Positions 1 to 5,225 of a stretch of DNA of 7,181 bases are shown here, one piece after another. Made by a program: the position numbers and the translations under genes. Under the pieces are notes generated by a model. That model searched no databases and was not told the origin of the DNA. It saw nothing but the letters and a program-made list of their open reading frames with translations. Location of the stretch: assembly GCA_023418315.1 (NCBI GenBank), contig JAEZZY010000004.1, positions 1 to 7,181 of the forward strand. The letters are read 5' to 3'. Every line of letters begins with the position of its first letter. Position 1 is the first letter of the stretch. This stretch comes from Bacteroidota bacterium. GTDB taxonomy: Bacteria; Bacteroidota; Bacteroidia; Chitinophagales; Chitinophagaceae.

Positions 1-1
1 T

Positions 2-127
2 TATAGTGTAAATGATAAAGCTGAGAATAATTTTCACATGATGAAAGATTCAAAAGATACTAATACGGTAAAAACAACTAAAGAAGAATTTGATAAATTT
101 GGTAGTTATTGTTTTTTTGTGAAATAA
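2..127 (+). CDS. C-terminal end of an unrecognised protein (partial)
   Basis: Only the second plus-strand frame stays open from the left edge; it gives 41 residues before a TAA at 125-127, and the other two plus frames stop within the first ten bases. The fragment is Lys/Asp/Asn-rich and hydrophilic (for example KDSKDTNTVKTTKEEFDKF) and ends in a short hydrophobic stretch, CFFVK. No motif is recognisable and no function can be assigned. Base composition is more AT-rich than the genes to the right. A stem-loop starts six bases after the stop, which supports a real gene end. The gene converges on the acetyltransferase gene at 770-1363. The fragment is short enough that a chance open frame remains possible. 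Confidence 0.45.
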   Translation, partial: YSVNDKAENNFHMMKDSKDTNTVKTTKEEFDKFGSYCFFVK

Positions 128-132
128 TTACT

Positions 133-165
133 TGTAGTCGTAACTTAATAGTTTAAGAGACTACA
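133..165 (+). terminator. Stem-loop after the partial gene, possible terminator
   Basis: TGTAGTC (133-139) pairs with GACTACA (159-165), and an inner CTTAA (144-148) pairs with TTAAG (153-157) around a four-base loop. The position, six bases after the stop at 127, suggests a transcript end. No T-run follows, so it is not a classical intrinsic terminator and may only stabilise the 3' end. Confidence 0.35.
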
Positions 166-180
166 CTAAATTTCCGTACT

Positions 181-211
181 GGCGCAAGTGTTCCGCAGGA
201 TTACTTGTGTC
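181..211 (+). repeat. Small inverted repeat / hairpin next to the palindrome array
   Basis: GGCGCAAGT (181-189) can pair with ACTTGTGTC (203-211) over nine positions, two of them G-U when read as plus-strand RNA. A further TCC/GGA pair (192-194 with 198-200) sits in the loop. The GU pairs favour a plus-strand RNA over a simple DNA palindrome. It lies 24 bases left of the first large palindrome and may be a degenerate repeat of another family. Confidence 0.4.
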
Positions 212-234
212 ATATTTAACTCAGCCTTGATGCG

Positions 235-337
235 CGCGTCTTTGCGAGGCACGAAGCAATCTCACGAAACAGGTTTGTTTATAGGGATTGTTATGTAAGA
301 TTGCTTCACTCCGCTGCGCTGCGTTCGCAAAGACGCG
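235..337. repeat. Palindromic element, copy 1
   Basis: Outer arms CGCGTCTTTGCGA (235-247) and TCGCAAAGACGCG (325-337) are perfect reverse complements. Inner arms GAAGCAATCTCAC (253-265) and GTAAGATTGCTTC (295-307) match except for one base. The right half carries an extra segment with no partner on the left (about 308-324, ACTCCGCTGCGCTGCGT). Loop sequence around 266-294. Confidence 0.85.
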
Positions 338-401
338 AGGATGGTGTTGCGAAATAACCGCTACCTTTTCAAAGATTCTTCGTGGTGTAACGCGTTCCTT
401 G

Positions 402-503
402 CGCGTCTTTGCGAGGCACGAAGCCATCTCACGAAACAGGTTTGTTTATAGGCTTGTTACGTGAGATTGCTTCACTCCGCTACGCTGCGTTCGCAAAGAC
501 GCG
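402..503. repeat. Palindromic element, copy 2
   Basis: Same outer arms as copy 1, at 402-414 and 491-503. The left inner arm reads GAAGCCATCTCAC and the right GTGAGATTGCTTC, a single mismatch. The loop is nearly identical to copy 1 (AAACAGGTTTGTTTATAGG). Confidence 0.85.
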
Positions 504-569
504 AGGATGCTGTTGCGAAATAAGCGCTACCTTTTCAAAGATTCTTCGTGGTGTAATGCGTTCCTTGCA

Positions 570-680
570 CGCGTCTTTGCGAGGCACGAAGCCATCTCAC
601 GAAACAGGTTTGTTTATAGGGCGTGTTACCTTGTTTCGTGAGATTGCTTCACTCCGCTACGCTGCATTCGCAAAGACGCG
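570..680. repeat. Palindromic element, copy 3 (longest form)
   Basis: Outer arms at 570-582 and 668-680. The centre keeps CCTTGTTTCGTG, about ten bases of which are missing from copies 1 and 2, and this pairs with CACGAAACAGG on the left, so the stem runs much further inward. This copy is probably closest to the complete element. Confidence 0.85.
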
Positions 681-749
681 AGTATGCTATTGCGAAATAA
701 GCGCTATTAAGAAATTTATCATACACCCATCAAGGAAGCAGCTGAATTC

Positions 750-771
750 AACCCACAAGTGCAACTGGGTT
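750..771 (-). terminator. Short stem-loop at the end of the acetyltransferase gene
   Basis: AACCCA (750-755) and TGGGTT (766-771) form a six-base-pair stem with a ten-base loop that overlaps the minus-strand stop codon (770-772). No T-run follows on the minus strand, so terminator function is only a guess. Confidence 0.25.
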
Positions 772-1363
772 AGTTTATAAAAAAATGATTACTAAAAATG
801 TGGGGCTTCCTCCCCCTCACCAGCCCATATACCGCCATATCCAGGAAACGACCGTCATAGTAAATGCAATCCCTGAAATGCGCTTCTTTTTTAAACCCGA
901 TTTTTTCTAAAAGAAAAACCGCGCCCCGGTTATCCGGCGCTACTTTGGCTTCTATGGTATGCAAGTTCATGGTGTCGAACCCGAATTGCACAATTGCCCC
1001 CACAGCTTCCAGCGCTATGTTTTTCCCCCAGTAATCTACGGAAAGTTCACCACCGATTTCTGCACGCAGGTTGGGGTAGTCAATCCGGTTGAAACCGCAG
1101 GTGCCTATCAGTTCTTTATTTTCCCGCAGCATTCCCGCCCATCCGATGCCCTGCCGGTTGTGATAGGCCGCTATCGTTTTCTCTGCGAGCCTGGCAGCGG
1201 CTTCAGGATCATTCATATTGTCGCGCGCTATAAACTGATTGATGCGCCCATTCGACCGCATAGCGAATAAGGCGGCCGCATCTTCGGCGGTGATTGCCCG
1301 AAGCCGCAGCCGGTTTGTGGTGAGTACGGGAAACTCGTCAAATACTTGCTCGTTGATCTTCAT
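770..1363 (-). CDS. GNAT-family N-acetyltransferase (RimJ/RimL-like)
   Basis: A 197-residue protein with the fold of RimJ/RimL-type acetyltransferases, which move an acetyl group from acetyl-CoA to an amine such as a protein N-terminus, an amino acid or a drug. It opens with the typical LTTNRLRLR (14-22) followed by ITAEDA. The central strands read IGTCGFNRID (86-95) and AEIGGELS (101-108). YWGKNIALEA (111-120) sits where the acetyl-CoA pyrophosphate loop lies. The C-terminal part has NRGAVFLLEKIGFKKE (145-160), the conserved last helix and strand. The substrate cannot be told from sequence. The length is usual for the family. It lies 69 bp after crcB on the same strand and I see no good promoter of its own, so it may be co-transcribed with crcB. 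No Shine-Dalgarno precedes the ATG. Confidence 0.9.
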   Translation of the reverse strand: MKINEQVFDEFPVLTTNRLRLRAITAEDAAALFAMRSNGRINQFIARDNMNDPEAAARLAEKTIAAYHNRQGIGWAGMLRENKELIGTCGFNRIDYPNLRAEIGGELSVDYWGKNIALEAVGAIVQFGFDTMNLHTIEAKVAPDNRGAVFLLEKIGFKKEAHFRDCIYYDGRFLDMAVYGLVRGRKPHIFSNHFFIN

Positions 1364-1432
1364 AACGGTTTGTTGGTTTAAAGATGAAGCATAAGGCTGT
1401 TCTATCTCTTTGTTATTCCCTATAGTTTACGG

Positions 1433-1804
1433 TCATTTTGTGAGACTCAATCCCAGCCATACGGCAAGCAGGCTGCCCATTATACTTGCAGCGATATAGA
1501 GGAAAGCCGTCAGCGTGTTGCCGGATTGAACTAAATTTATATTTTCCGATGCGAAGGTGGAGAACGTGGTGTAGCCGCCGCAAAATCCTGTTATGAATAA
1601 GAATTTCAAATCCGGATGGGTCAGTTGCTGCCGTTCAAAAAGTCCCAGTAGCACTCCTATGACCAAGCATCCCAGCACATTCGCCACGAGGGTGGCAAAG
1701 GGAAAAGCGGGTGGGGCATATCTCGTTACGATTACCGAGGTCAGGTATCGAAAAATACTTCCGATGCCACCTCCAATCCCTACTAAAATGATTGCTCTTG
1801 TCAT
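1433..1804 (-). CDS. crcB: Fluoride ion channel CrcB/Fluc
   Basis: A 123-residue integral membrane protein with four hydrophobic segments, the usual size for CrcB (Fluc). The family forms antiparallel dimers that let fluoride leave the cytoplasm and so protect against fluoride toxicity. Diagnostic motifs are all present: GGGIGSIFRY (11-20) in the first helix, FATLVANVLGCLVIG (36-50) with the conserved pore Asn at 42, and GFCGGYTTFSTFASE (73-87) with the two pore-lining phenylalanines F81 and F84 and the TTFST break in helix 3. The start at 1804 gives MTRAIILVGIGGG, a normal N-terminus. A plausible promoter lies just upstream. No fluoride riboswitch is seen in the short leader. The acetyltransferase follows 69 bp downstream. 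Confidence 0.96.
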   Translation of the reverse strand: MTRAIILVGIGGGIGSIFRYLTSVIVTRYAPPAFPFATLVANVLGCLVIGVLLGLFERQQLTHPDLKFLFITGFCGGYTTFSTFASENINLVQSGNTLTAFLYIAASIMGSLLAVWLGLSLTK

Positions 1805-1820
1805 GGTTCGCTCTTAGGCG

Positions 1821-1851
1821 TAAAGATATATACTCATTTATCTCCTTGCAA
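1821..1851 (-). promoter_or_regulatory. Predicted Bacteroidota promoter for crcB
   Basis: On the minus strand TATCTTTA (1828-1821) matches seven of eight positions of TAnnTTTG, and a TTG (1851-1849) lies 20 bases upstream. Transcription would start near 1815, leaving a leader of about ten bases before the crcB ATG. Weaker than the rplS and trmD matches. Confidence 0.5.
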
Positions 1852-1894
1852 TTTTTGGGACAGAGGAGTTATGTCGCGCTCGAAATGTGTGCGC

Positions 1895-1927
1895 AAAAAA
1901 AATCCCTTGTGCATAGGCGCAAGGGAT
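1895..1927 (-). terminator. Intrinsic terminator of rplS
   Basis: Read on the minus strand, ATCCCTTGCGC, the four-base loop CTAT and GCACAAGGGAT form an eleven-position stem with one mismatch. It runs straight into eight T residues (1902-1895, counting the last stem base). It begins 24 bases after the rplS stop codon and separates rplS from the crcB promoter. Confidence 0.88.
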
Positions 1928-1951
1928 GTATAAATAAGGTTCAGAGAACGA

Positions 1952-2359
1952 TTAGGCTTCTGTTTTTTCTTCTTTCTTAGCGGCTTTCTTTTCTTTTTTG
2001 TTGCCGGAAACCAGTTGTTTCCTTTCCTTGATACGGGCCGATTTACCGCTGCGTTCACGGAGGTAGAACAGTTTGGCACGGCGCACGCGGCCTACCTTAT
2101 GCAATACGATGGAATCAATATTGGGAGAAAGAAGCGGGAATAAACGTTCTACGCCTACGCCGTCGGATATTTTACGTACGGTAAAGGTTTGCGTAGCACC
2201 GGTACCCTGGCGTTTGATCACATCTCCTTTGAACGATTGGATACGTTCTTTGGTTCCTTCAATGATTTTATAATTAACAGTTACATTATCACCGGCTTTG
2301 AATTTTGGAAATTCTTTCTTGCCGGATAGTTGCTCATGTACAAACTCAACTGCGTTCAT
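1952..2359 (-). CDS. rplS: 50S ribosomal protein L19
   Basis: A 135-residue ribosomal protein L19, a component of the large subunit near the interface with the small subunit. The order of conserved parts is typical: MNAVEFVHEQL (1-11), FKAGDNVTVNYKI (20-32) opening the beta-barrel, ERIQSFKGDVI (38-48), FTVRKISDGVGVERLFPLLSP (59-79, one residue over the display limit when joined; key residues R62, G67, E71, R72, P75) and KVGRVRRAKLFYLR (88-101). A Lys/Glu-rich tail (KKEKKAAKKEEKTEA) follows, common in this phylum. I chose the ATG at 2359 rather than the in-frame one at 2383, because MNAVEF is the normal N-terminus and the upstream ATG lies inside the predicted promoter. It follows trmD and ends at a strong terminator. 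Confidence 0.97.
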   Translation of the reverse strand: MNAVEFVHEQLSGKKEFPKFKAGDNVTVNYKIIEGTKERIQSFKGDVIKRQGTGATQTFTVRKISDGVGVERLFPLLSPNIDSIVLHKVGRVRRAKLFYLRERSGKSARIKERKQLVSGNKKEKKAAKKEEKTEA

Positions 2360-2380
2360 CTTAATTAAAATTTGGGACGG

Positions 2381-2411
2381 CAAAGGTAAGTGTCATGAAT
2401 CGTATTTCAAA
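2381..2411 (-). promoter_or_regulatory. Predicted Bacteroidota promoter for rplS
   Basis: On the minus strand TACCTTTG (2388-2381) is a full match to TAnnTTTG, and TTTG (2411-2408) lies 19 bases upstream. Both fit in the 64-bp gap after trmD. Start of transcription would be near 2375, giving a leader of about 16 bases and ruling out the ATG at 2383 as start. Confidence 0.75.
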
Positions 2412-2423
2412 AAAAAATTGCAA

Positions 2424-3113
2424 TTATTCCGTGTTGCCTTCTTCCAGCAAATCGGGACGGCGCTCTTGCGTGCGCTGCACCGCCATTTCATGGCGCCATT
2501 CTTCCACTTTTTTAGGGTCGCCGCTCAGCAATACAGCCGGCACTTTCATTCCATTCCATTCTGCCGGGCGGGTATAGACAGGCGGTGCCAGCAAATTATC
2601 CTGAAAAGAATCGGAAAGTGCGGAGGTTTCATTATTCAGCACGCCCGGTATGAGCCTGCCTATGGCATCCGTGAGCACTGCCGCTGCCAGCTCGCCGCCG
2701 CTCAGCACATAGTCGCCTATGGATAGCTCTTGCGTAACGTATTGCTGCCGGATGCGCTCGTCTATACCTTTATAATGCCCGCAGAGGATGATGAGGTTTT
2801 CCTTAAGCGATAGCCGGTTGGCTGTTTTCTGATTCAGCGTTTCGCCATCGGGTGTCATATAAATGATCTCGTCATAGGCTCTTTCCGAGGTTAGTTTTTC
2901 GATGGCGATGGACAAAGGCTCCGGCATCATCACCATGCCTGCGCCGCCGCCAAACTGATAATCATCCACTTGCCCGTGTTTATAGGGAGTATAATCGCGG
3001 AGCTGATGCACGTGTACCTCCAGCAAGCCCTTAGCCTGCGCCCTTTTCATAATAGAATGGCTGAAGGGACTTTCTAATAATTCGGGAAGTACCGTGATAA
3101 TGTCAATACGCAT
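2424..3113 (-). CDS. trmD: tRNA (guanine-N1-)-methyltransferase TrmD
   Basis: TrmD uses S-adenosylmethionine to methylate N1 of G37 next to the anticodon, which prevents +1 frameshifting. The 229-residue product is normal for the family (SPOUT class, trefoil knot, acting as a dimer). Visible motifs are MRIDIITVLPELL (1-13), DDYQFGGGAGMVMMPEP (50-66), LCGHYKGIDERI (110-121) and SIGDYVLSGGE (131-141) of the knotted cofactor site, then R153 in GRLIPGV, SDSF (167-170) whose D168 probably matches the catalytic Asp of E. coli TrmD, PPVYTRP (177-183) and VPAVLLSGDPKKVEEWR (191-207). The start gives the standard N-terminus. rplS follows after 64 bp, as in the widespread rpsP-rimM-trmD-rplS group, but rpsP and rimM are not here: the amidase gene precedes it. 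Confidence 0.97.
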   Translation of the reverse strand: MRIDIITVLPELLESPFSHSIMKRAQAKGLLEVHVHQLRDYTPYKHGQVDDYQFGGGAGMVMMPEPLSIAIEKLTSERAYDEIIYMTPDGETLNQKTANRLSLKENLIILCGHYKGIDERIRQQYVTQELSIGDYVLSGGELAAAVLTDAIGRLIPGVLNNETSALSDSFQDNLLAPPVYTRPAEWNGMKVPAVLLSGDPKKVEEWRHEMAVQRTQERRPDLLEEGNTE

Positions 3114-3121
3114 GAGGAAGG

Positions 3122-3154
3122 CAAAAGTAGAAATCCCAAAGGGAAAATTTCAAA
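3122..3154 (-). promoter_or_regulatory. Predicted Bacteroidota promoter for trmD
   Basis: On the minus strand TACTTTTG (3129-3122) fully matches TAnnTTTG, with TTTG (3154-3151) 21 bases upstream. The -7 box ends only eight bases before the trmD ATG, so the transcript would have a leader of a few bases at most. Confidence 0.65.
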
Positions 3155-3186
3155 TGGGAAATTCCAAAGTTCAAAAAATCAAAAAG

Positions 3187-3226
3187 CTGAAGGGTTGATT
3201 AGTTGATTAGTTGAAGGGTTGATTGT
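3187..3226. repeat. Octamer tandem repeat
   Basis: Five consecutive 8-bp units: CTGAAGGG, TTGATTAG, TTGATTAG, TTGAAGGG, TTGATTGT. All share the frame nTGAnnnn. It lies between the end of the amidase gene and the trmD promoter. The neighbouring 3131-3180 is also low in complexity, with repeated AAATNCCAAA-like words. No hairpin or terminator is seen, so reading from the amidase gene into trmD is possible. Confidence 0.7.
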
Positions 3227-3242
3227 ACCTGCCAACTCCCAC

Positions 3243-4025
3243 CTATAGCAACAAAAAATTATCGGCATCCTGTAGAAAAGGAAATTGCTTTCTGGCTTCC
3301 GTCAGTAGGTTTTTATCCAGCACCACACTGTGCATAGCCGGCTCGTTTTTCTTTTCCCATAGCACTTCGCCCAGCGGGTGTACCACCATGCTGTCGCCGC
3401 TATGATAGATGTTGTTTCCGTCGTTGCCTACGCGGTTCACGCCGATGGTATAACACATATTTTCGATGGCGCGTGCTGTTAGCAAGCTTCGCCAGGCAGT
3501 GGCGCGGCGCTCCGGCCAGTTGGCTACCACAATGAGCAAATCGTATTCTTCTTCCTTATTGCGCAGCCATACTGGAAAGCGCAAATCATAACATACCATC
3601 AGGCATATTTTCCATCCGTTCACACTTACGATGAGGCGCTTATGGCCTGCTGTATAGTGTTTATCCTCGCCTGCATAGGCAAACAGATGCCGCTTATCAT
3701 AGTGGTAATGTTGTCCGTTGGGGAGCATCCATATCAGGCGGTTATAATAGCGGCTGTTTTCTTCTATCATGAGGCTGCCCGTGAGGATACATTTATAATG
3801 CGCTGCGGTTTCTTTCATCCATTGCACGGCGGATCCCTCCATTGTTTCGGCAAACTGCTCCGGCTTCATGCTGAAACCGGTGTTGAACATTTCCGGCAGG
3901 ATCACGATTTGTTTTTTTGTTTTGTCTTCAGCCAGCCATTTTTCGTATTGCCTATAATTGGCTTGTTTGTCTTCCCACACAATGTCGGGCTGTATGAGGG
4001 TAATTTTTAGTTCTTGCGAAGGCAT
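3243..4025 (-). CDS. Nitrilase-superfamily omega-amidase (YafV/Nit2-like)
   Basis: A 260-residue carbon-nitrogen hydrolase, a cytoplasmic enzyme type that cleaves amides. The close YafV/Nit2 group removes ammonia from alpha-ketoglutaramate and similar omega-amides. The Glu-Lys-Cys catalytic set is complete: E45 in VILPEMF, K111 in YDKRHLF, and C145 in VCYDLRFP. A further family match is ANWPERR followed by W and RAIENMCYTIGVNRVG. The C-terminal strands include VVHPLGEVLWE. I chose the ATG at 4025 (MPSQELKITLIQPDI). The in-frame ATG at 4073 would add 16 residues (MFDFFLDKIL...) that the family lacks and would overlap the only promoter-like sequence. The gene is divergent from the exported protein gene at 4098. 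Family assignment is firm; the exact substrate is inferred from YafV/Nit2 relatives. Confidence 0.92.
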   Translation of the reverse strand: MPSQELKITLIQPDIVWEDKQANYRQYEKWLAEDKTKKQIVILPEMFNTGFSMKPEQFAETMEGSAVQWMKETAAHYKCILTGSLMIEENSRYYNRLIWMLPNGQHYHYDKRHLFAYAGEDKHYTAGHKRLIVSVNGWKICLMVCYDLRFPVWLRNKEEEYDLLIVVANWPERRATAWRSLLTARAIENMCYTIGVNRVGNDGNNIYHSGDSMVVHPLGEVLWEKKNEPAMHSVVLDKNLLTEARKQFPFLQDADNFLLL

Positions 4026-4040
4026 TTTTTTTGAATTTAG

Positions 4041-4070
4041 AAATAGTATCTTGTCAAGGAAAAAATCAAA
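4041..4070 (-). promoter_or_regulatory. Weak promoter candidate for the amidase gene
   Basis: On the minus strand TACTATTT (4048-4041) partly matches TAnnTTTG, with TTTG (4070-4067) 18 bases upstream. Its distance to the ATG at 4025 is similar to the other minus-strand promoters here, which is the main support. Two of the six fixed positions of the -7 box do not fit. Confidence 0.3.
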
Positions 4071-4083
4071 CACAATTTTTCAT

Positions 4084-4090
4084 AAAAGGA
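4084..4090 (+). promoter_or_regulatory. Shine-Dalgarno-like sequence of the 4098 gene
   Basis: AAAAGGA lies seven bases before the ATG at 4098. It supports this start and stands out because the other starts in the window lack a clear purine-rich site. Confidence 0.5.
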
Positions 4091-4097
4091 TGAAACC

Positions 4098-4784
4098 ATG
4101 AAAAAATTTTTATTCTTTCTGTTGCCTGCGATTTTGTTTTCTTTCCTGGTGCAAAGTAAAGACCTTTCCGGCACGCATTGGCGGGAAATAAGCCGGGTGA
4201 ACCATGAACGCGAAATAATCCATTTTGAGGACACTATTTTCATTCATTTTCTGGAGGGAAATGAATATACCTGGCAAAAACGTAAGGATTTCATACACCG
4301 CGGCAGTTATAAATACAGGGGTACTACCATTGATATGACCACCCGGTTTTTTACGGTGGTAAAGCATACGAAAACAGTGCTTGTGCTGCGCGACAAACAG
4401 GCTACTTATCAATTTGAAGCCTACACGCCTGCGCCCCGCGCCCTGGTGCCTGCGGAGAAAAAACCTATAACGGTAAACGGATTGGAGGAAATAGCGGGTA
4501 AATGGAATGTGTTTAAACGCACCAGCGCATCTGCCCTCAAAAATATTGACTATGCCCATCTGGTGGAAGACGTAGTGGTGGAAAAAAGAGCGGATTCGTG
4601 GGGTGTGATTACCTCTTCTTCCAAGCCGCATGAGGCGGACGGATGGAAGATCACCAAGCTGGAAAACGGCGTACTCTATGCTGAAGGCAAGACTTCCCGC
4701 AGCTTTGAAGTTTCTAAAAGAGACGGGGAGCTGATTCTTAAAGAAGGAAGCATTACTTATTTTTTGAAACAGTTTCAGGAATAG
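4098..4784 (+). CDS. Exported protein of unknown function with two similar lobes
   Basis: A 228-residue protein that I do not recognise. Residues 1-20 (MKKFLFFLLPAILFSFLVQS) look like a signal peptide: two lysines, a long hydrophobic core, a small residue near the end. There is no lipobox cysteine. Two stretches of about 90 residues follow, each rich in alternating beta-strand patterns and each opening alike: LSGTHWREISR (23-33) and IAGKWNVFKR (132-141). Each ends with a strand such as QATYQFE (101-107) and ITYFLKQ. A Pro/Ala linker (APRALVPAEKKP, about 112-123) separates them. The G-x-W opening and the all-beta look recall lipocalin-like or similar small barrels, but this is only an impression. 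It is transcribed divergently from the amidase gene with 72 bp between the starts. A structured gap follows. Confidence 0.85.
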   Translation: MKKFLFFLLPAILFSFLVQSKDLSGTHWREISRVNHEREIIHFEDTIFIHFLEGNEYTWQKRKDFIHRGSYKYRGTTIDMTTRFFTVVKHTKTVLVLRDKQATYQFEAYTPAPRALVPAEKKPITVNGLEEIAGKWNVFKRTSASALKNIDYAHLVEDVVVEKRADSWGVITSSSKPHEADGWKITKLENGVLYAEGKTSRSFEVSKRDGELILKEGSITYFLKQFQE

Positions 4785-4790
4785 ATTGCC

Positions 4791-4854
4791 GGCTACTGCC
4801 TGTTGGCGCTTAGCTATTTAGAATAGCTTGAAACGCTCAGAGTAGCCTGACAGG
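4791..4854. repeat. Nested and interleaved inverted repeats after the 4098 gene
   Basis: GGCTACT (4791-4797) pairs with AGTAGCC (4841-4847). Inside it GCGCTT (4806-4811) pairs with AAACGC (4831-4836, one mismatch, register 4806-4836) and AGCTATT (4812-4818) with AATAGCT (4822-4828) around the loop TAG. CCTGT (4799-4803) can pair with ACAGG (4850-4854), crossing the outer stem. It starts seven bases after the stop at 4784, so it may end the transcript, but the nearest T-run is about 15 bases away. Confidence 0.55.
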
Positions 4855-5085
4855 TTGGGGGGTATGCGTATTTTTACTTAGAAAATAGTTTGGAAAATAA
4901 ATATTAACTATTATTTTAGTGCAGCATTTACTATGCACAATTGATTTTTTTACTGTACTAAACGAATTTTTTATTGAACTGATTTTGACTTTTTATGACT
5001 CCCAGCTACCCCGTGGTTTTTCTTAAGGACCTACCTGCTAATGATTTTATTTTTTTGAAGCACACGTATAAATGAATTTGCTAAA

Positions 5086-5143
5086 AAGGGTGAAACGCCT
5101 TTGCATAAAGGCTGAACCTCCCGTGATACCCTTATCATTTTTT
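5086..5143 (+). terminator. Terminator-like hairpin in the upstream region of the 5288 gene
   Basis: AAGGGT (5086-5091) pairs with ACCCTT (5128-5133). Inside, GCCTTT (5097-5102) and AAAGGC (5107-5112) form a perfect hairpin with a four-base loop. Six T residues (5138-5143) follow four bases after the outer stem. It could end a short upstream transcript or act as an attenuator 145 bases before the ATG at 5288. It does not match a riboswitch class I know. Confidence 0.45.
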
Positions 5144-5175
5144 CAAAAAATAAACATGATGACCGCTTACCTTAC

Positions 5176-5225
5176 CCGGATTTGAAACTGACCAACGCTT
5201 GATGCCTTACTACCGTACCGGATTT
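5176..5225 (+). repeat. Short direct repeat CCGGATTT
   Basis: CCGGATTT occurs at 5176-5183 and 5218-5225, 42 bases (about four helical turns) apart, each preceded by a TTAC- or TAC-containing stretch. The spacing would suit two copies of a protein site, but two eight-base words are weak evidence. Confidence 0.25.

Larger units (their letters stand above)
235..706. repeat. Tandem array of three ~167-bp units, each with a large palindrome
   Basis: Units are 235-401 (167 bp), 402-569 (168 bp) and 570-706 (truncated). Each starts with CGCGTCTTTGCGAGGCACGAAG, shown here in two parts as CGCGTCTTTGCGA then GGCACGAAG, runs through an imperfect palindrome of 102-111 bp, and continues with a ~65-bp tail starting AGGATG and containing GTTGCGAAATAA and CTTTTCAAAGATTC. 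The first two tails differ by about three substitutions plus a two-base insertion; the third diverges after position 706. The array fills the gap between two convergent genes, the usual place for REP/BIME-like elements. The core resembles widespread intergenic palindromes of the 'CGTC-TTGCGAGG-GAAGCAATC' type. Open frames inside it (221-427 minus, 409-780 plus) follow the repeat and are not genes. Confidence 0.9.

Noticed and set aside
235..706. CRISPR array
   Set aside because: The period is regular, but the units are over 100 bp palindromes and the stretches between them are near-identical rather than unique spacers; no cas genes are nearby.
409..780. Plus-strand open frame of 123 codons across the repeat array
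   Set aside because: Its translation simply repeats with the tandem units (RGTKPSHETGLFIG twice) and reads through palindromes; no independent coding signal. The same holds for the minus-strand frame at 221-427.
1805..1894. Fluoride riboswitch upstream of crcB
   Set aside because: The leader after the predicted promoter is only about ten bases, and the wider upstream stretch lacks the expected conserved fluoride-aptamer segments.
1834..2079. Minus-strand open frame overlapping the rplS 3' end
   Set aside because: It is in another frame of rplS and runs through the rplS terminator; its Lys-rich stretch is the shadow of the L19 tail.
2409..2426. Intrinsic terminator after trmD
   Set aside because: There is a T-run on the minus strand, but the only inverted repeat before it is the ten-base palindrome AATTGCAATT, which cannot form a proper hairpin.
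3642..4010. Plus-strand open frame opposite the amidase gene
   Set aside because: The minus strand has the full catalytic Glu-Lys-Cys set; the opposite frame shows no domain.
4110..4631. Minus-strand open frame opposite the exported two-lobed protein
   Set aside because: The plus-strand frame has a signal peptide, a ribosome-binding-like site and beta-strand patterns; the antisense translation is Arg/His/Phe-rich without pattern.
4960..5030. Remnant of a plus-strand coding region in the gap
   Set aside because: A short open stretch exists but has no start context, no recognisable motif and stops quickly.
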